Origin: Flaviaestuariibacter flavus
Lineage (GTDB): Bacteria > Bacteroidota > Bacteroidia > Chitinophagales > Chitinophagaceae
Assembly (NCBI RefSeq): GCF_004337505.1
Contig: NZ_SJZI01000042.1
Coordinates: 480,346 to 544,345 of the forward strand
Length of the DNA: 64,000 nt
Direction of reading: 5' to 3'
Shown here: positions 18,921 through 26,477 of the stretch, in pieces
How positions within the stretch are numbered: position 1 is the first letter of the stretch
Layout of the letters: each line of letters starts with the position of its first letter
Made by a program: the position numbers and the translations under genes
Notes under the pieces: generated by a model
Database searches by the model: none
What the model was told of the DNA's origin: nothing
What the model saw: only the letters and a program-made list of their open reading frames with translations

Positions 18921-20060
18921 ATGAATTTTACTACGTCCGAGATTACCCAGCAGGTGGCGCAGACCGCCCGCGACTTTGCGCTTCAGAATATTAAGGCCCG
19001 CGTGATGGAGTGGGACGAAAGCCAGGAGTTTCCGGTTGAGATTTTCAAGCAGCTCGGCCAGCTGGGCATGATGGGCGTGCTGGTGCCCGAGCAGTACGGC
19101 GGCGCCGGGCTCTCCTATTTCGAATACAAGGCTGTGATCGAGGAAATTGCCAAGGTGGACGGTTCCATCGGCCTGTCGGTGGCGGCGCACAACTCGCTCT
19201 GCACCGGTCATATCCTGTATTTTGGCAACGAAGAGCAGAAGCAGAAATACCTGCCTAAGCTCGCCACCGCCGAGTGGATCGGTGCCTGGGGGCTTACCGA
19301 GCCCAACACCGGCTCGGACGCGGGCAATATGAAAACGACCGCCGTGCGCGACGGCGACAACTGGATCCTCAACGGCACCAAGAACTGGATCACCCATGGC
19401 AAGAGCGGCGACGTGGCCGTAGTGATCTGCCGCACCGGCGAGCCCCGCGCAAAGAACAACGCTACCGCCTTCGTGGTGGAGCGTGGCACCGCGGGCTTCA
19501 GCGGCGGCAAGAAAGAAAACAAGCTGGGCATGCGCGCCTCCGAAACAGCCGAAATGATCTTTGAGAACTGCGTCATCCCCGACGCCAACCGCCTCGGCGA
19601 AATAGGCGACGGTTTCAAGCAGGCGATGAAGGTGCTCGACGGCGGCCGTATCTCAATCGCGGCCCTTTCCCTGGGCATCGCCAAAGGTGCCTACGAGGCG
19701 GCCCTTCAATATTCGCAGGAGCGCCACCAGTTCGACAAGCCCATCTCGTCCTTCCAGGGCATCGCCTTCAAGCTGGCCGATATGGCCACGGAGATCGCAG
19801 CGTCGGAGCTGCTGATCCTGCAGGCCTGCGACCTGAAGGAGCGGGGCCTTCCCATGACCAAGCAATCGGCCATGGCCAAATACTACGCCTCCGAAGTAGC
19901 GGTTAAGGTTGCCAACGATGCCGTGCAGGTATTCGGCGGCTACGGCTATACCAAAGACTTTCCCGTGGAAAAGCATTACCGCGACGCCAAGCTCTGTACC
20001 ATCGGTGAAGGCACGAGCGAGATTCAAAAGCTGGTGATCTCCCGCGAAGTGTTGAAATAA
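18921..20060 (+). CDS. Acyl-CoA dehydrogenase (short-chain/butyryl type)
   Basis: FAD enzyme that makes the first double bond in fatty-acid or branched-chain acyl-CoA breakdown, passing electrons to ETF. 379 residues, the standard length. Domains in order: helical N-terminal domain, beta-barrel with the FAD motif WGLTEPNTGSDAGNMKT (~122-138) and NWITHGKSGD, and C-terminal helical domain with QVFGGYGYTKDFPVEKHYRDAK (~330-351) and GEGTSEIQKLVISREVL (~362), which carries the catalytic Glu of short-chain enzymes. Substrate chain length cannot be fixed from sequence by eye. A TATCTTCG -7-like box lies at 18891-18898. It is followed by a terminator, so it is monocistronic. Confidence 0.95.
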   Translation: MNFTTSEITQQVAQTARDFALQNIKARVMEWDESQEFPVEIFKQLGQLGMMGVLVPEQYGGAGLSYFEYKAVIEEIAKVDGSIGLSVAAHNSLCTGHILYFGNEEQKQKYLPKLATAEWIGAWGLTEPNTGSDAGNMKTTAVRDGDNWILNGTKNWITHGKSGDVAVVICRTGEPRAKNNATAFVVERGTAGFSGGKKENKLGMRASETAEMIFENCVIPDANRLGEIGDGFKQAMKVLDGGRISIAALSLGIAKGAYEAALQYSQERHQFDKPISSFQGIAFKLADMATEIAASELLILQACDLKERGLPMTKQSAMAKYYASEVAVKVANDAVQVFGGYGYTKDFPVEKHYRDAKLCTIGEGTSEIQKLVISREVLK

Positions 20061-20084
20061 CGGCGCCCGTAATAATACGATAAG

Positions 20085-20110
20085 AAAAAGCCCGCTTATG
20101 TGGGCTTTTT
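20085..20110 (+). terminator. Intrinsic terminator after acyl-CoA dehydrogenase
   Basis: 9-bp stem (20085-20093 with 20102-20110), 8-nt loop, followed by a T-rich run. Confidence 0.85.
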
Positions 20111-20142
20111 TCTTTTTGTTTGCGGTAACAAAAAACTAACTG

Positions 20143-21393
20143 ATGTTGAGAACAATCATCACCAGCCTGGCGCTGGTAACGACCCTGGCTGCAGGGGCGC
20201 AGCAAAGTCGCTATATTGCTGCCAAAGTACAGACTGCTTCCGGTACGCTGACCGGGTTTATTAAAAGTCCGCAAACGGAATCGACGCCGCAGGCCTTTCC
20301 CTTCGCCACCGAAAAGAGCGGCAGCTTCCGCAATATTACCGTGGTTGATGCGTCGCGTATCGAGCTGGAAGACGGAACAGTTTATGAGCGTCATAATATT
20401 GATGTGCCCGTGCTGGCCATCGGCGAGCTGGACCGCACTAAAGCCGACTATAAGCGGGAAATTTATCGTACGGGACTGGTCTTTACCGAAAAGCTCGTGA
20501 ACGGGCCGGTGTCCTTGTACCGGTATGAAGACGAGAATGCGGCGCCCCATTTCTTTTTTACCGAAAGCAGCGACGCCGGGCTTTCCCTGCTTCCCTATGA
20601 GCCCTATGTGGACAGCACCGGCAGCATCCGCGGCACTACCGATTTCCAGAACCTGCTGGGGCGCCTCGCCGTCACCTCGGGCTGCGGCGACGCAATCGCC
20701 AGCGAGATGCGGTACGTTAAATACGAGTCGCGCGCCCTCATCCGGATCGTGCAGCATATCAACGATTGCCGCGGCGCCGGCAGCAGCACGATCGTCGGCT
20801 CAAAAAATAAGAAGGGCCTGGTAGTCCGCTTTGGTCCCCAGGTGTCGGCAAGCTCTGTCTCGAACAATTCAACACGGGTTTACTTCGGGCAGGAGGCCAA
20901 CGGTAAGTCCACCGGCTCGGGCTTTGGGGCTGGTGCTTTTGCAGACCTGTCTCCCAGCAAGATTAATGCACCGCTGGTGGTAAGCATCGGCTTGTCATAT
21001 GCCAGCATACAGCACGAGGGGAAGTATGAAATGCCGTACGCGGCCTATTACCGTTCCGTGCAGACCATAACCGAAAAGGTAAAGTATTCCGTTTTTGTTA
21101 TCGACCCGAGCGTTCGGCGGATGCTGGGCTCGGGCAGGCTGCGTCCTTTCCTCGAGTTGGGTGCCGCGGCGCGCTTCCGGATCGCCTACGAAGCGACGTC
21201 AACGATTTACGACAGCAATCATGAAGGAAACAGTTTTACCAGCAACACGCCGCTGTCATCCTTGGGCGCGGAGCTGCACGCCGGCGCCGGGCTGCAGGCC
21301 GAGCGCGGCTCGCTGCATCTTTCCTATGGCCGCACGCTGGTTAGCAACGCCTTCACCAGCTTCAACGTCATGGTGCGGTTCCGCGTATTCTGA
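20143..21393 (+). CDS. Exported protein with predicted C-terminal outer-membrane beta-barrel
   Basis: 416 residues. Residues 1-19 are a signal peptide (MLRTIITSLALVTTLAAGAQ). The N-terminal half (~20-230) contains a domain with FRNITVVDASRIELEDGTVY and a Cys pair (SGCGDAIA ... INDCRG). The C-terminal part (~230-416) alternates polar and hydrophobic residues, is rich in Gly/Ser/Tyr (LVVSIGLSYASIQH, LRPFLELGAAARFRIAYEA, LGAELHAGAGLQAERGSLHLSYGR) and ends in FRVF with a terminal Phe, as in many outer-membrane barrels. The role is unknown. Flanked on both sides by terminators, so it is transcribed alone. Confidence 0.8.
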   Translation: MLRTIITSLALVTTLAAGAQQSRYIAAKVQTASGTLTGFIKSPQTESTPQAFPFATEKSGSFRNITVVDASRIELEDGTVYERHNIDVPVLAIGELDRTKADYKREIYRTGLVFTEKLVNGPVSLYRYEDENAAPHFFFTESSDAGLSLLPYEPYVDSTGSIRGTTDFQNLLGRLAVTSGCGDAIASEMRYVKYESRALIRIVQHINDCRGAGSSTIVGSKNKKGLVVRFGPQVSASSVSNNSTRVYFGQEANGKSTGSGFGAGAFADLSPSKINAPLVVSIGLSYASIQHEGKYEMPYAAYYRSVQTITEKVKYSVFVIDPSVRRMLGSGRLRPFLELGAAARFRIAYEATSTIYDSNHEGNSFTSNTPLSSLGAELHAGAGLQAERGSLHLSYGRTLVSNAFTSFNVMVRFRVF

Positions 21394-21413
21394 TAAGAAG
21401 TAAATCCCACCGA

Positions 21414-21450
21414 AAAAAAAAGACCCTCGCATAACGGAGGGTCTTTTTTT
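21414..21450. terminator. Bidirectional intrinsic terminator between convergent genes
   Basis: Stem of about 14 bp (21414-21427 with 21437-21450) with A and T runs at its foot, GACCCTC/GAGGGTC core. It overlaps the end of the ABC exporter gene. Confidence 0.88.
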
Positions 21451-23260
21451 ATTTCAGTTCCTGCATCTGTACCAGCCGGTGATAATAGCCGCCTTTTGCC
21501 ATGAGCTCGTCGTGGTTGCCGCGCTCTACGATGCGGCCTTTCTGCAGCACGATGATCTCGTCGGCATGACGGATGGTGCTGAGACGGTGGGCGATGACGA
21601 TGGAGGTGCGGTGCTGCATCATGTTGTTGATGGCGTCCTGCACGAGGCGCTCGCTTTCGGTGTCGAGTGCCGAGGTGGCCTCGTCGAGGATCAGGATGGG
21701 CGGGTTCTTCACGATGGCGCGCGCGATGGTGAGGCGCTGGCGCTCGCCGCCCGAAAGCTTGGTGCCGCGGTCGCCGATATTGGTGTCGAAGCGCTGCTCC
21801 TTCGTGCTGATATAATTGTAGGCATTGGCAATGAGCGCGGCCGATTCGATCTCGGCTTCGGTGGCGTCCTGCTTGCCCATGCGGATATTGTTGCCGATGG
21901 TGTCGTTGAACAGGATGGGCTCCTGCGTTACAATCGAGATCTGATTGCGCACCGAGTGCAGCTGGTAGTCGCGGATATTGACGCCATCGATCAGCAGCTC
22001 GCCCTCGCCCACGTCGTGAAAGCGGGGCACGAGGTCGGCCAGGGTGCTCTTGCCCGCGCCCGAAGAGCCTACGAGGGCAACGGTCTGTCCCTTTTTGATT
22101 TTCAGGTTGATGTCCTGCAGGATCGGCTTGTCATCGTAATAAAAGCCTACGTTGCGCAGCTCGATGGAGTCGCGGAACTCTTCGAGTATGCGGCCGTTGG
22201 GGTTGTCGTCGACGGTGTTGGGCGTTTGCAGCACTTCCTCGATGCGGCCGATGGCGGCCTGTCCTTTCTGCATATTGGAGAAGGAGGTGGAAAGCGCTTT
22301 TGCCGGGTTGATGATATTGTAAAATAGGCCGAGGTAGCCGATAAAGGCTTCTGCCGGCAGCGAGATGCCGCCGGAAAGCACGAGGCGGCCGCCGAAATAA
22401 AGGATGCAGCAGAATACCACCACGCCGAGGAATTCGGAGGTGGGAGAGGCGAGGTCGCGGCGGCGCGTCACCTTGTTCTTGATGTGCAGCAGGTCGCTGT
22501 CGATACCGCGGAAGCGCGCCCGCATGAGCCCTTCGAGGTTAAAGGCCTTCAGAACACGCAGGCCCGTGAGCGTTTCATCAAGCACCGACACCGAGTCGGC
22601 AGCGCGCTGCGCCACTTCGCCCGAGATGGTCTTGAGCTTGCGGGTGATCCGCCCGATGATGAGACCCACCACCGGGAGAAAGAGCAGTACAAATACGGTG
22701 AGCTGCCAGCTGATGAGCATCAGCGTGGTGAAGTTGATGAGGATGGTGATGGGGTCGCGCACCCAGCCTTCGAGCGCGCCGATGAGGGAGCCTTCCACCT
22801 CGCCGATGTCGTTGGTGATCCGGCTCATGAGGTCGCCCTTGCGCTTTTCGGTGAAATAGCCGATCGGCAGGTGCAGGATCTTGTCGTAAAGGTCGCCGCG
22901 CAGCTGGTTGACGATCCGGTTTTTGAGCGGGTTGAGCACGTAGTTGGCCATTACCAGGAAGACGTTCTTGAGGAGGATGGCCACGATGATAAAGGCGCAG
23001 ATAAAAGCCAGCGCTCTTTCCGGACCCTGGCTTTCGATGATGTTGCGGGCGGCGCCTTGCAGGGACTCGAGCACGGGGCTGCTGCTCGGTGCGGCCTGGG
23101 CGGCCTCACTTCCCTTACGGAAGATGAGGTTGAAAAAGGGGATCAGCATCCCGATCGACACGATCGAAAAGCCGACGGAAAGGATGGTGCAGAGCGTATA
23201 GAGGAAGATATCCTTTTTATAGTGGCTCAGGTAGCGGAAGATGCGGGCGTATTTCTTCAT
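21449..23260 (-). CDS. ABC exporter, fused permease-ATPase (MsbA-type)
   Basis: A 603-residue half-transporter that works as a homodimer in the inner membrane. The N-terminal membrane domain (~1-330) has six predicted helices, including LYTLCTILSVGFSIVSIGML and TTLMLISWQLTVFVLLFLPV. The ABC domain (~365-603) has Walker A GSSGAGKST (~400), Q-loop VTQEPILFND, signature LSGGERQR (~501), Walker B ILILDEATSALD (~523) and the H-loop VIAHRLSTI. In Bacteroidota this subfamily is usually annotated as lipid A/lipid exporter MsbA, but peptide or drug export cannot be excluded. A perfect -7 box lies 23 bp upstream. Codon use is typical. Confidence 0.93.
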   Translation of the reverse strand: MKKYARIFRYLSHYKKDIFLYTLCTILSVGFSIVSIGMLIPFFNLIFRKGSEAAQAAPSSSPVLESLQGAARNIIESQGPERALAFICAFIIVAILLKNVFLVMANYVLNPLKNRIVNQLRGDLYDKILHLPIGYFTEKRKGDLMSRITNDIGEVEGSLIGALEGWVRDPITILINFTTLMLISWQLTVFVLLFLPVVGLIIGRITRKLKTISGEVAQRAADSVSVLDETLTGLRVLKAFNLEGLMRARFRGIDSDLLHIKNKVTRRRDLASPTSEFLGVVVFCCILYFGGRLVLSGGISLPAEAFIGYLGLFYNIINPAKALSTSFSNMQKGQAAIGRIEEVLQTPNTVDDNPNGRILEEFRDSIELRNVGFYYDDKPILQDINLKIKKGQTVALVGSSGAGKSTLADLVPRFHDVGEGELLIDGVNIRDYQLHSVRNQISIVTQEPILFNDTIGNNIRMGKQDATEAEIESAALIANAYNYISTKEQRFDTNIGDRGTKLSGGERQRLTIARAIVKNPPILILDEATSALDTESERLVQDAINNMMQHRTSIVIAHRLSTIRHADEIIVLQKGRIVERGNHDELMAKGGYYHRLVQMQELK

Positions 23261-23282
23261 GAGTGGCGCGGTGGCGAAGCGG

Positions 23283-23290
23283 CAAAGGTA
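23283..23290 (-). promoter_or_regulatory. -7 promoter box of ABC exporter (TACCTTTG)
   Basis: Exact TAnnTTTG match on the minus strand, 22 bp from the ATG at 23260. Confidence 0.65.
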
Positions 23291-23296
23291 GGAAAA

Positions 23297-23396
23297 CGTG
23301 AGCCGTCAGCCGTGAGGTGTGAACCCTATGCCCCGGAACAGCCCCCCGATCGCTTTGCTTTCGGTTGACGGTTGACGGCTCACGGTTCACGAACCC
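23297..23396. repeat. Family G word arrays, inverted pair between divergent ABC exporter and rbfA
   Basis: Left arm 23297-23326: GTGAGCC, GTCAGCC, GTGAGGT, GTGAACC. Right arm 23362-23396: GGTTGAC, GGTTGAC, GGCTCAC, GGTTCAC. The right arm includes a TTG that could serve as the -33 element of the rbfA promoter. A half array of the same words occurs at 35464-35482. Confidence 0.85.
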
Positions 23397-23397
23397 G

Positions 23398-23405
23398 TAT
23401 TTTTG
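23398..23405 (+). promoter_or_regulatory. rbfA -7 promoter box (TATTTTTG)
   Basis: Exact TAnnTTTG match, 17 bp before the rbfA ATG. TTG at 23372-23374, inside the G array, is placed like a -33 element. Confidence 0.65.
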
Positions 23406-23422
23406 CTCCAAACACAGACGCT

Positions 23423-23860
23423 ATGCAGGAAGGAAAACGACAGAAGCAGGTAGCCGGGCTGATCCAGGAAGAGGTCAATGACATTTTCCGCCGGCTCGGG
23501 ATGAGTATGATGGACGGGGGCATGGTGTCCGTGTCGTCGGTAAAGGTGACCCCCGACCTGCTGGAGGCGCGCATTTACCTGAGCCTCTTCCAGGTGTCCG
23601 ACCAGAAGGCGACGCTGAAAAAGATCGCCGAGCGCGAATGGGAGATCAAGCGCGAGCTGGCCACCCGCGTGGGCAGGCAGCTGCGCCGGATGCCCGAACT
23701 CCGCTTCTTCCTCGACGATACCCTCGACTACGTGTTCAAGATGGAAAACATCTTTGACCAGATCAAGAAGGATGATGAGGAGCTGAATGAAGAGAAGAAG
23801 GAGCAGGGAACAAAGAACAAGGAACAGGGAACGGAGAACGGGGAGGGAAATAACGAATAA
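23423..23860 (+). CDS. rbfA: 30S ribosome-binding factor A
   Basis: RbfA helps mature the 5' end of 16S rRNA and the 30S subunit. 145 residues: the KH-type core (~1-118) shows the family pattern KRQKQVAGLIQEEVNDIF, VSVSSVKVTPDLLEARIYLS and LRRMPELRFFLDDTLDYVFKMENIFDQI. The normal protein ends near residue 120. The extra tail (KKEQGTKNKEQGTENGEGNNE) is encoded by an H-family array of 7-mers (GGAACAA, GGAACAG and variants) read in frame as a seven-residue repeat, and the stop codon is inside the adjoining A-family array. The tail is therefore repeat-derived and probably unstructured. The next gene starts 79 bp downstream, in an operon-like arrangement. Confidence 0.95.
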   Translation: MQEGKRQKQVAGLIQEEVNDIFRRLGMSMMDGGMVSVSSVKVTPDLLEARIYLSLFQVSDQKATLKKIAEREWEIKRELATRVGRQLRRMPELRFFLDDTLDYVFKMENIFDQIKKDDEELNEEKKEQGTKNKEQGTENGEGNNE

Positions 23861-23939
23861 CGCATATCGAAAAACGAATATCGCCCCTGCGGCGCGTTTG
23901 ATCCGATATCCGATATTCTCTAATCGATATTCGATATTC
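23800..23939. repeat. Families H and A word arrays across the rbfA end and up to the next start codon
   Basis: 23800-23846: GGAGCAG, GGAACAA, AGAACAA, GGAACAG, GGAACGG, AGAACGG (coding for the rbfA tail). 23850-23885: GAATAAC, GCATATC, GAAAAAC, GAATATC. 23901-23939: CGATATC, CGATATT, CTCTAAT, CGATATT, CGATATT. The last array runs straight into the ATG at 23940. Confidence 0.88.
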
Positions 23940-25163
23940 ATGAACTTCCTCTTCGCCTGGCGCTATTTCAAGGCTAAAAAGTCCACCAACGCCATCAACA
24001 TCATTTCGTGGATCTCCATCGTGGCCATCATGGTGGGGGCGGCGGCGCTCATCCTGGTGCTGAGCGTCTTCAATGGTTTTGAAGACCTGGTGAAGTCCTT
24101 ATACTCCTCGTTTTACCCCGATATGCGCATCGGGCCGGCGGCCGGCAAGCACCTCGTGCTCAGCGAGGCCCAGTTGGCGCGGATCCGCTCGGTGAAAGGG
24201 GTAACGGCCACCGCCGCCGTGCTGGAAGAAAAAGCCCTGCTGCAGAACGGTGACTACCAGTCGATCATCACCCTCAAAGGGGTGGACGACAACTACCGCA
24301 AGGTGTCGGGTGTGGGGCAGCATATGCTTCGCGGCGAATTCGACCTCGGCACACCCGACGCGCCCCTGCTGGTGCTGGGCGCCGGCGTGGAAAACGCGGT
24401 GGGCGTGCAGAGCGACCGCAACCTGGCGCCCCTGCTGGTGCACCTGCCCCGCCGCACCGCCGCCGACGTCAGCAACCCGCTGAGCGCCATCAGCGCCGAC
24501 ACCATCAATACCGCCGGCGCATTTCTCATCCAGCAGGATTTCGACAACAAATATGTGCTTACCCGCCTCTCGTTCATGCAACAGATGATGGAGCTGCCAT
24601 CGGGTCAGTTCAGCGCGCTCGAGATCGCCCTGGCGCCCGGCGCCGACCCCCCCGAAGTGCAGGAGGCGCTGGAGGCAGTTCTCGGCGCGGGCTACAAAGT
24701 GCAGACCCGCTACGAGCAGAACGCCTCGCTTTATGCCGTGATGCGGGCCGAAAAGTGGGTCATCTACGCGATCCTGTCGCTTATCCTGGTGGTGGCGGCT
24801 TTCAATATGATCGGGTCGCTGACGATGCTGGTGCTGGAGAAAAAGAAAGATATCCAGGTGCTCCACGCCCTCGGCGCCGACAGCCGTCGCATCCAGGGCA
24901 TCTTTATGAGCGAAGGGGTGCTGCTGGCCGTTATCGGTGGTGGCACGGGTATCCTGCTGGCCCTCGGGCTTGCGCTGGCGCAACTCAAATACAAGTTCAT
25001 CCCGCTTACCGGCGGCTCCTTCCTCATCGACTACTTCCCCGTAAAGCTGAACCCCTGGGATTTTGCCCTGGTAACGGCCACCATCTTCGTCATTGCGCTC
25101 ATTGCTTCCTGGATCCCGGCACGCAAGGCGGCAAGGCAGCAGTTTTTGATAAGGGAAGAATAG
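23940..25163 (+). CDS. LolC/LolE/FtsX-type ABC transporter permease
   Basis: A 407-residue inner-membrane permease of the MacB/FtsX superfamily, in the branch annotated LolC/LolE, which extracts lipoproteins for outer-membrane delivery. N-terminal helix ISWISIVAIMVGAAALILVLSVFNGFEDLV (~20-50), a periplasmic domain (~55-265, GPAAGKHLVLSEAQLARI), then three helices near ~275-300, ~320-345 and ~370-395 within the FtsX core (IYAILSLILVVAAFNMIGSLTMLVLEKKKDIQVLHALGA). The classical family length is ~400-415. The start ATG (23940) directly abuts a family A word array. The stop (25161-25163) also abuts one. A LolD-type ATPase is not adjacent. An FtsX-type division permease is less likely because that branch is shorter. 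Confidence 0.9.
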   Translation: MNFLFAWRYFKAKKSTNAINIISWISIVAIMVGAAALILVLSVFNGFEDLVKSLYSSFYPDMRIGPAAGKHLVLSEAQLARIRSVKGVTATAAVLEEKALLQNGDYQSIITLKGVDDNYRKVSGVGQHMLRGEFDLGTPDAPLLVLGAGVENAVGVQSDRNLAPLLVHLPRRTAADVSNPLSAISADTINTAGAFLIQQDFDNKYVLTRLSFMQQMMELPSGQFSALEIALAPGADPPEVQEALEAVLGAGYKVQTRYEQNASLYAVMRAEKWVIYAILSLILVVAAFNMIGSLTMLVLEKKKDIQVLHALGADSRRIQGIFMSEGVLLAVIGGGTGILLALGLALAQLKYKFIPLTGGSFLIDYFPVKLNPWDFALVTATIFVIALIASWIPARKAARQQFLIREE

Positions 25164-25373
25164 GAATAACGAATATCGAATAAAGAATAAAGAATATCGG
25201 GCAAGGAACTCCGAAGCCTGAAGGGACGGAGCGTCATACGCAACAATCAATGTTCAATATTGACCATTGCGTATCAAATACAGATAACTGATTATTTAAT
25301 AGTAAAGCCCTCGTCAAAGACGAGGGCTTTACTATTTCGGAATTCATTATTCCTTGTTCGATATTCGCTATTC
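25162..25373. repeat. Family A word arrays around a terminator, between LolC-like permease and transketolase
   Basis: Left arm 25162-25200: GAATAAC, GAATATC, GAATAAA, GAATAAA, GAATATC. Right arm 25347-25373: CCTTGTT, CGATATT, CGCTATT. Between them are a smaller family B dyad (25243-25270, CAATGTT/ATTGACC words) and a terminator. The transketolase stop codon lies in the right arm. Confidence 0.82.
25301..25333. terminator. Bidirectional intrinsic terminator between convergent genes
   Basis: Perfect 15-bp stem (25301-25315 with 25319-25333), 3-nt loop AAA. Confidence 0.88.
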
Positions 25374-26208
25374 AATAGTCTCCCAGCGTTTCCTGCAGCT
25401 GGCCAAGCGCCTTTTCAAGCTGCTCGTTGCTTGGTGCCACGCCGTGCCAGTTGTGATCGTTTTCCATAAAGTCCACGCCTTTACCCATAATGGTGTGCAT
25501 GATAATGGCGATCGGTTTGCCCTTACCCACCATCGATTTCGCTTCGTTGAGGGTGTGCACGACTTCGTCCATATCGTTGCCGTTCATTTCCATGGTATAC
25601 CACCCGAAGGCGTCGAACTTCTGGCGAATATTGCCGAGGTCGTTCACCTTGTGCGTGGGGCCGTCGATCTGCTGGCCGTTCCAGTCGATGGTGACGATGA
25701 GGTTGTCGACATTGTGATTGGGAGCGAACATGATCGCCTCCCAGTTCTGGCCTTCCTGCAGCTCGCCGTCGCCGTGGAGGGAGTAGACGATATGCTGGTC
25801 GTTGTTGAGTTTTTTGGCGAGGGCGGCGCCGATGGCTACGCTCATGCCCTGGCCGAGGGAGCCGGAGGCGATGCGGACGCCGGGCAATCCCTCATGGGTG
25901 GTGGGGTGGCCCTGGAGGCGCGAGTCGAGCTTGCGGAAGGTGCCCAGCTCGGATATGGGGAAGTAGCCCGAGCGTGCCAGCACCGAGTAGAAAACCGGCG
26001 AGATGTGACCGTTAGAGAGCACGAACACGTCCTGCTCGATGGCATTCATGTCGAAGTTTTCCGGGTTGTGCTTCATGATATCGAAGTACAAGGCGGTCAT
26101 GAAGTCGGCGCAGCCGAGGGATCCGCCCGGGTGGCCACTGTTAACGCCGTGTACCTGGCGGAGGATGTCGCGGCGGACCTGGCTAGCGATTTCGGTTAGG
26201 GCTGGCAT
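25372..26208 (-). CDS. Transketolase N-terminal subunit (thiamine diphosphate-binding half)
   Basis: 278 residues covering only the first third of a full transketolase, as in split transketolases. Present: HPGGSLGCADFMTALYFDIM (~26-45), LSNGHISPVFYSVLA, GSLGQGMSVAIGAAL (~115) and the TPP motif SLHGDGELQEGQNWEAIMFA...NLIVTIDWN (~142-177), ending with GKGVDFMENDHNWHG. It needs a C-terminal pyrimidine-binding partner of about 310-330 residues for transfer of two-carbon units in the pentose phosphate pathway. The gene that would normally follow is not on this strand downstream; the stop codon is inside a word array, then a terminator. The partner must be encoded elsewhere. No second subunit is visible in the window. 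Confidence 0.93.
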   Translation of the reverse strand: MPALTEIASQVRRDILRQVHGVNSGHPGGSLGCADFMTALYFDIMKHNPENFDMNAIEQDVFVLSNGHISPVFYSVLARSGYFPISELGTFRKLDSRLQGHPTTHEGLPGVRIASGSLGQGMSVAIGAALAKKLNNDQHIVYSLHGDGELQEGQNWEAIMFAPNHNVDNLIVTIDWNGQQIDGPTHKVNDLGNIRQKFDAFGWYTMEMNGNDMDEVVHTLNEAKSMVGKGKPIAIIMHTIMGKGVDFMENDHNWHGVAPSNEQLEKALGQLQETLGDY

Positions 26209-26477
26209 AAGTTTTTAGTTGACATTTAACCTTTTGGATCGATTATTGTTAAAATCCGGAGGTGCAAAAGTGCACCTTTTTGATTTCCCGGAATGTCGCA
26301 GTCAGCATTTTTTTGCTAGGTGAAACCACTTAAAAGCCGTCTTTGCTATGGCGAATTTCATTAATATGGTTAATTTAGCGCCCTGAATTGAGCGCTGGAT
26401 CCAATACCTGTGGGAAGCGTTTTTTAAGTGATAGCTGGACCCCTGAAAACAGTTTGTAAACCCAACCACACACTCTC
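26209..26477. other. 269-bp divergent intergenic region with a terminator-like hairpin
   Basis: 26260-26281 forms a 7-bp stem (AGGTGCA/TGCACCT) followed by a T run on the plus strand, about 200 bp before the ATG at 26478. No gene ends upstream on that strand, so it may be an attenuator or cap antisense transcription. Otherwise AT-rich with no clear gene. Confidence 0.55.
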
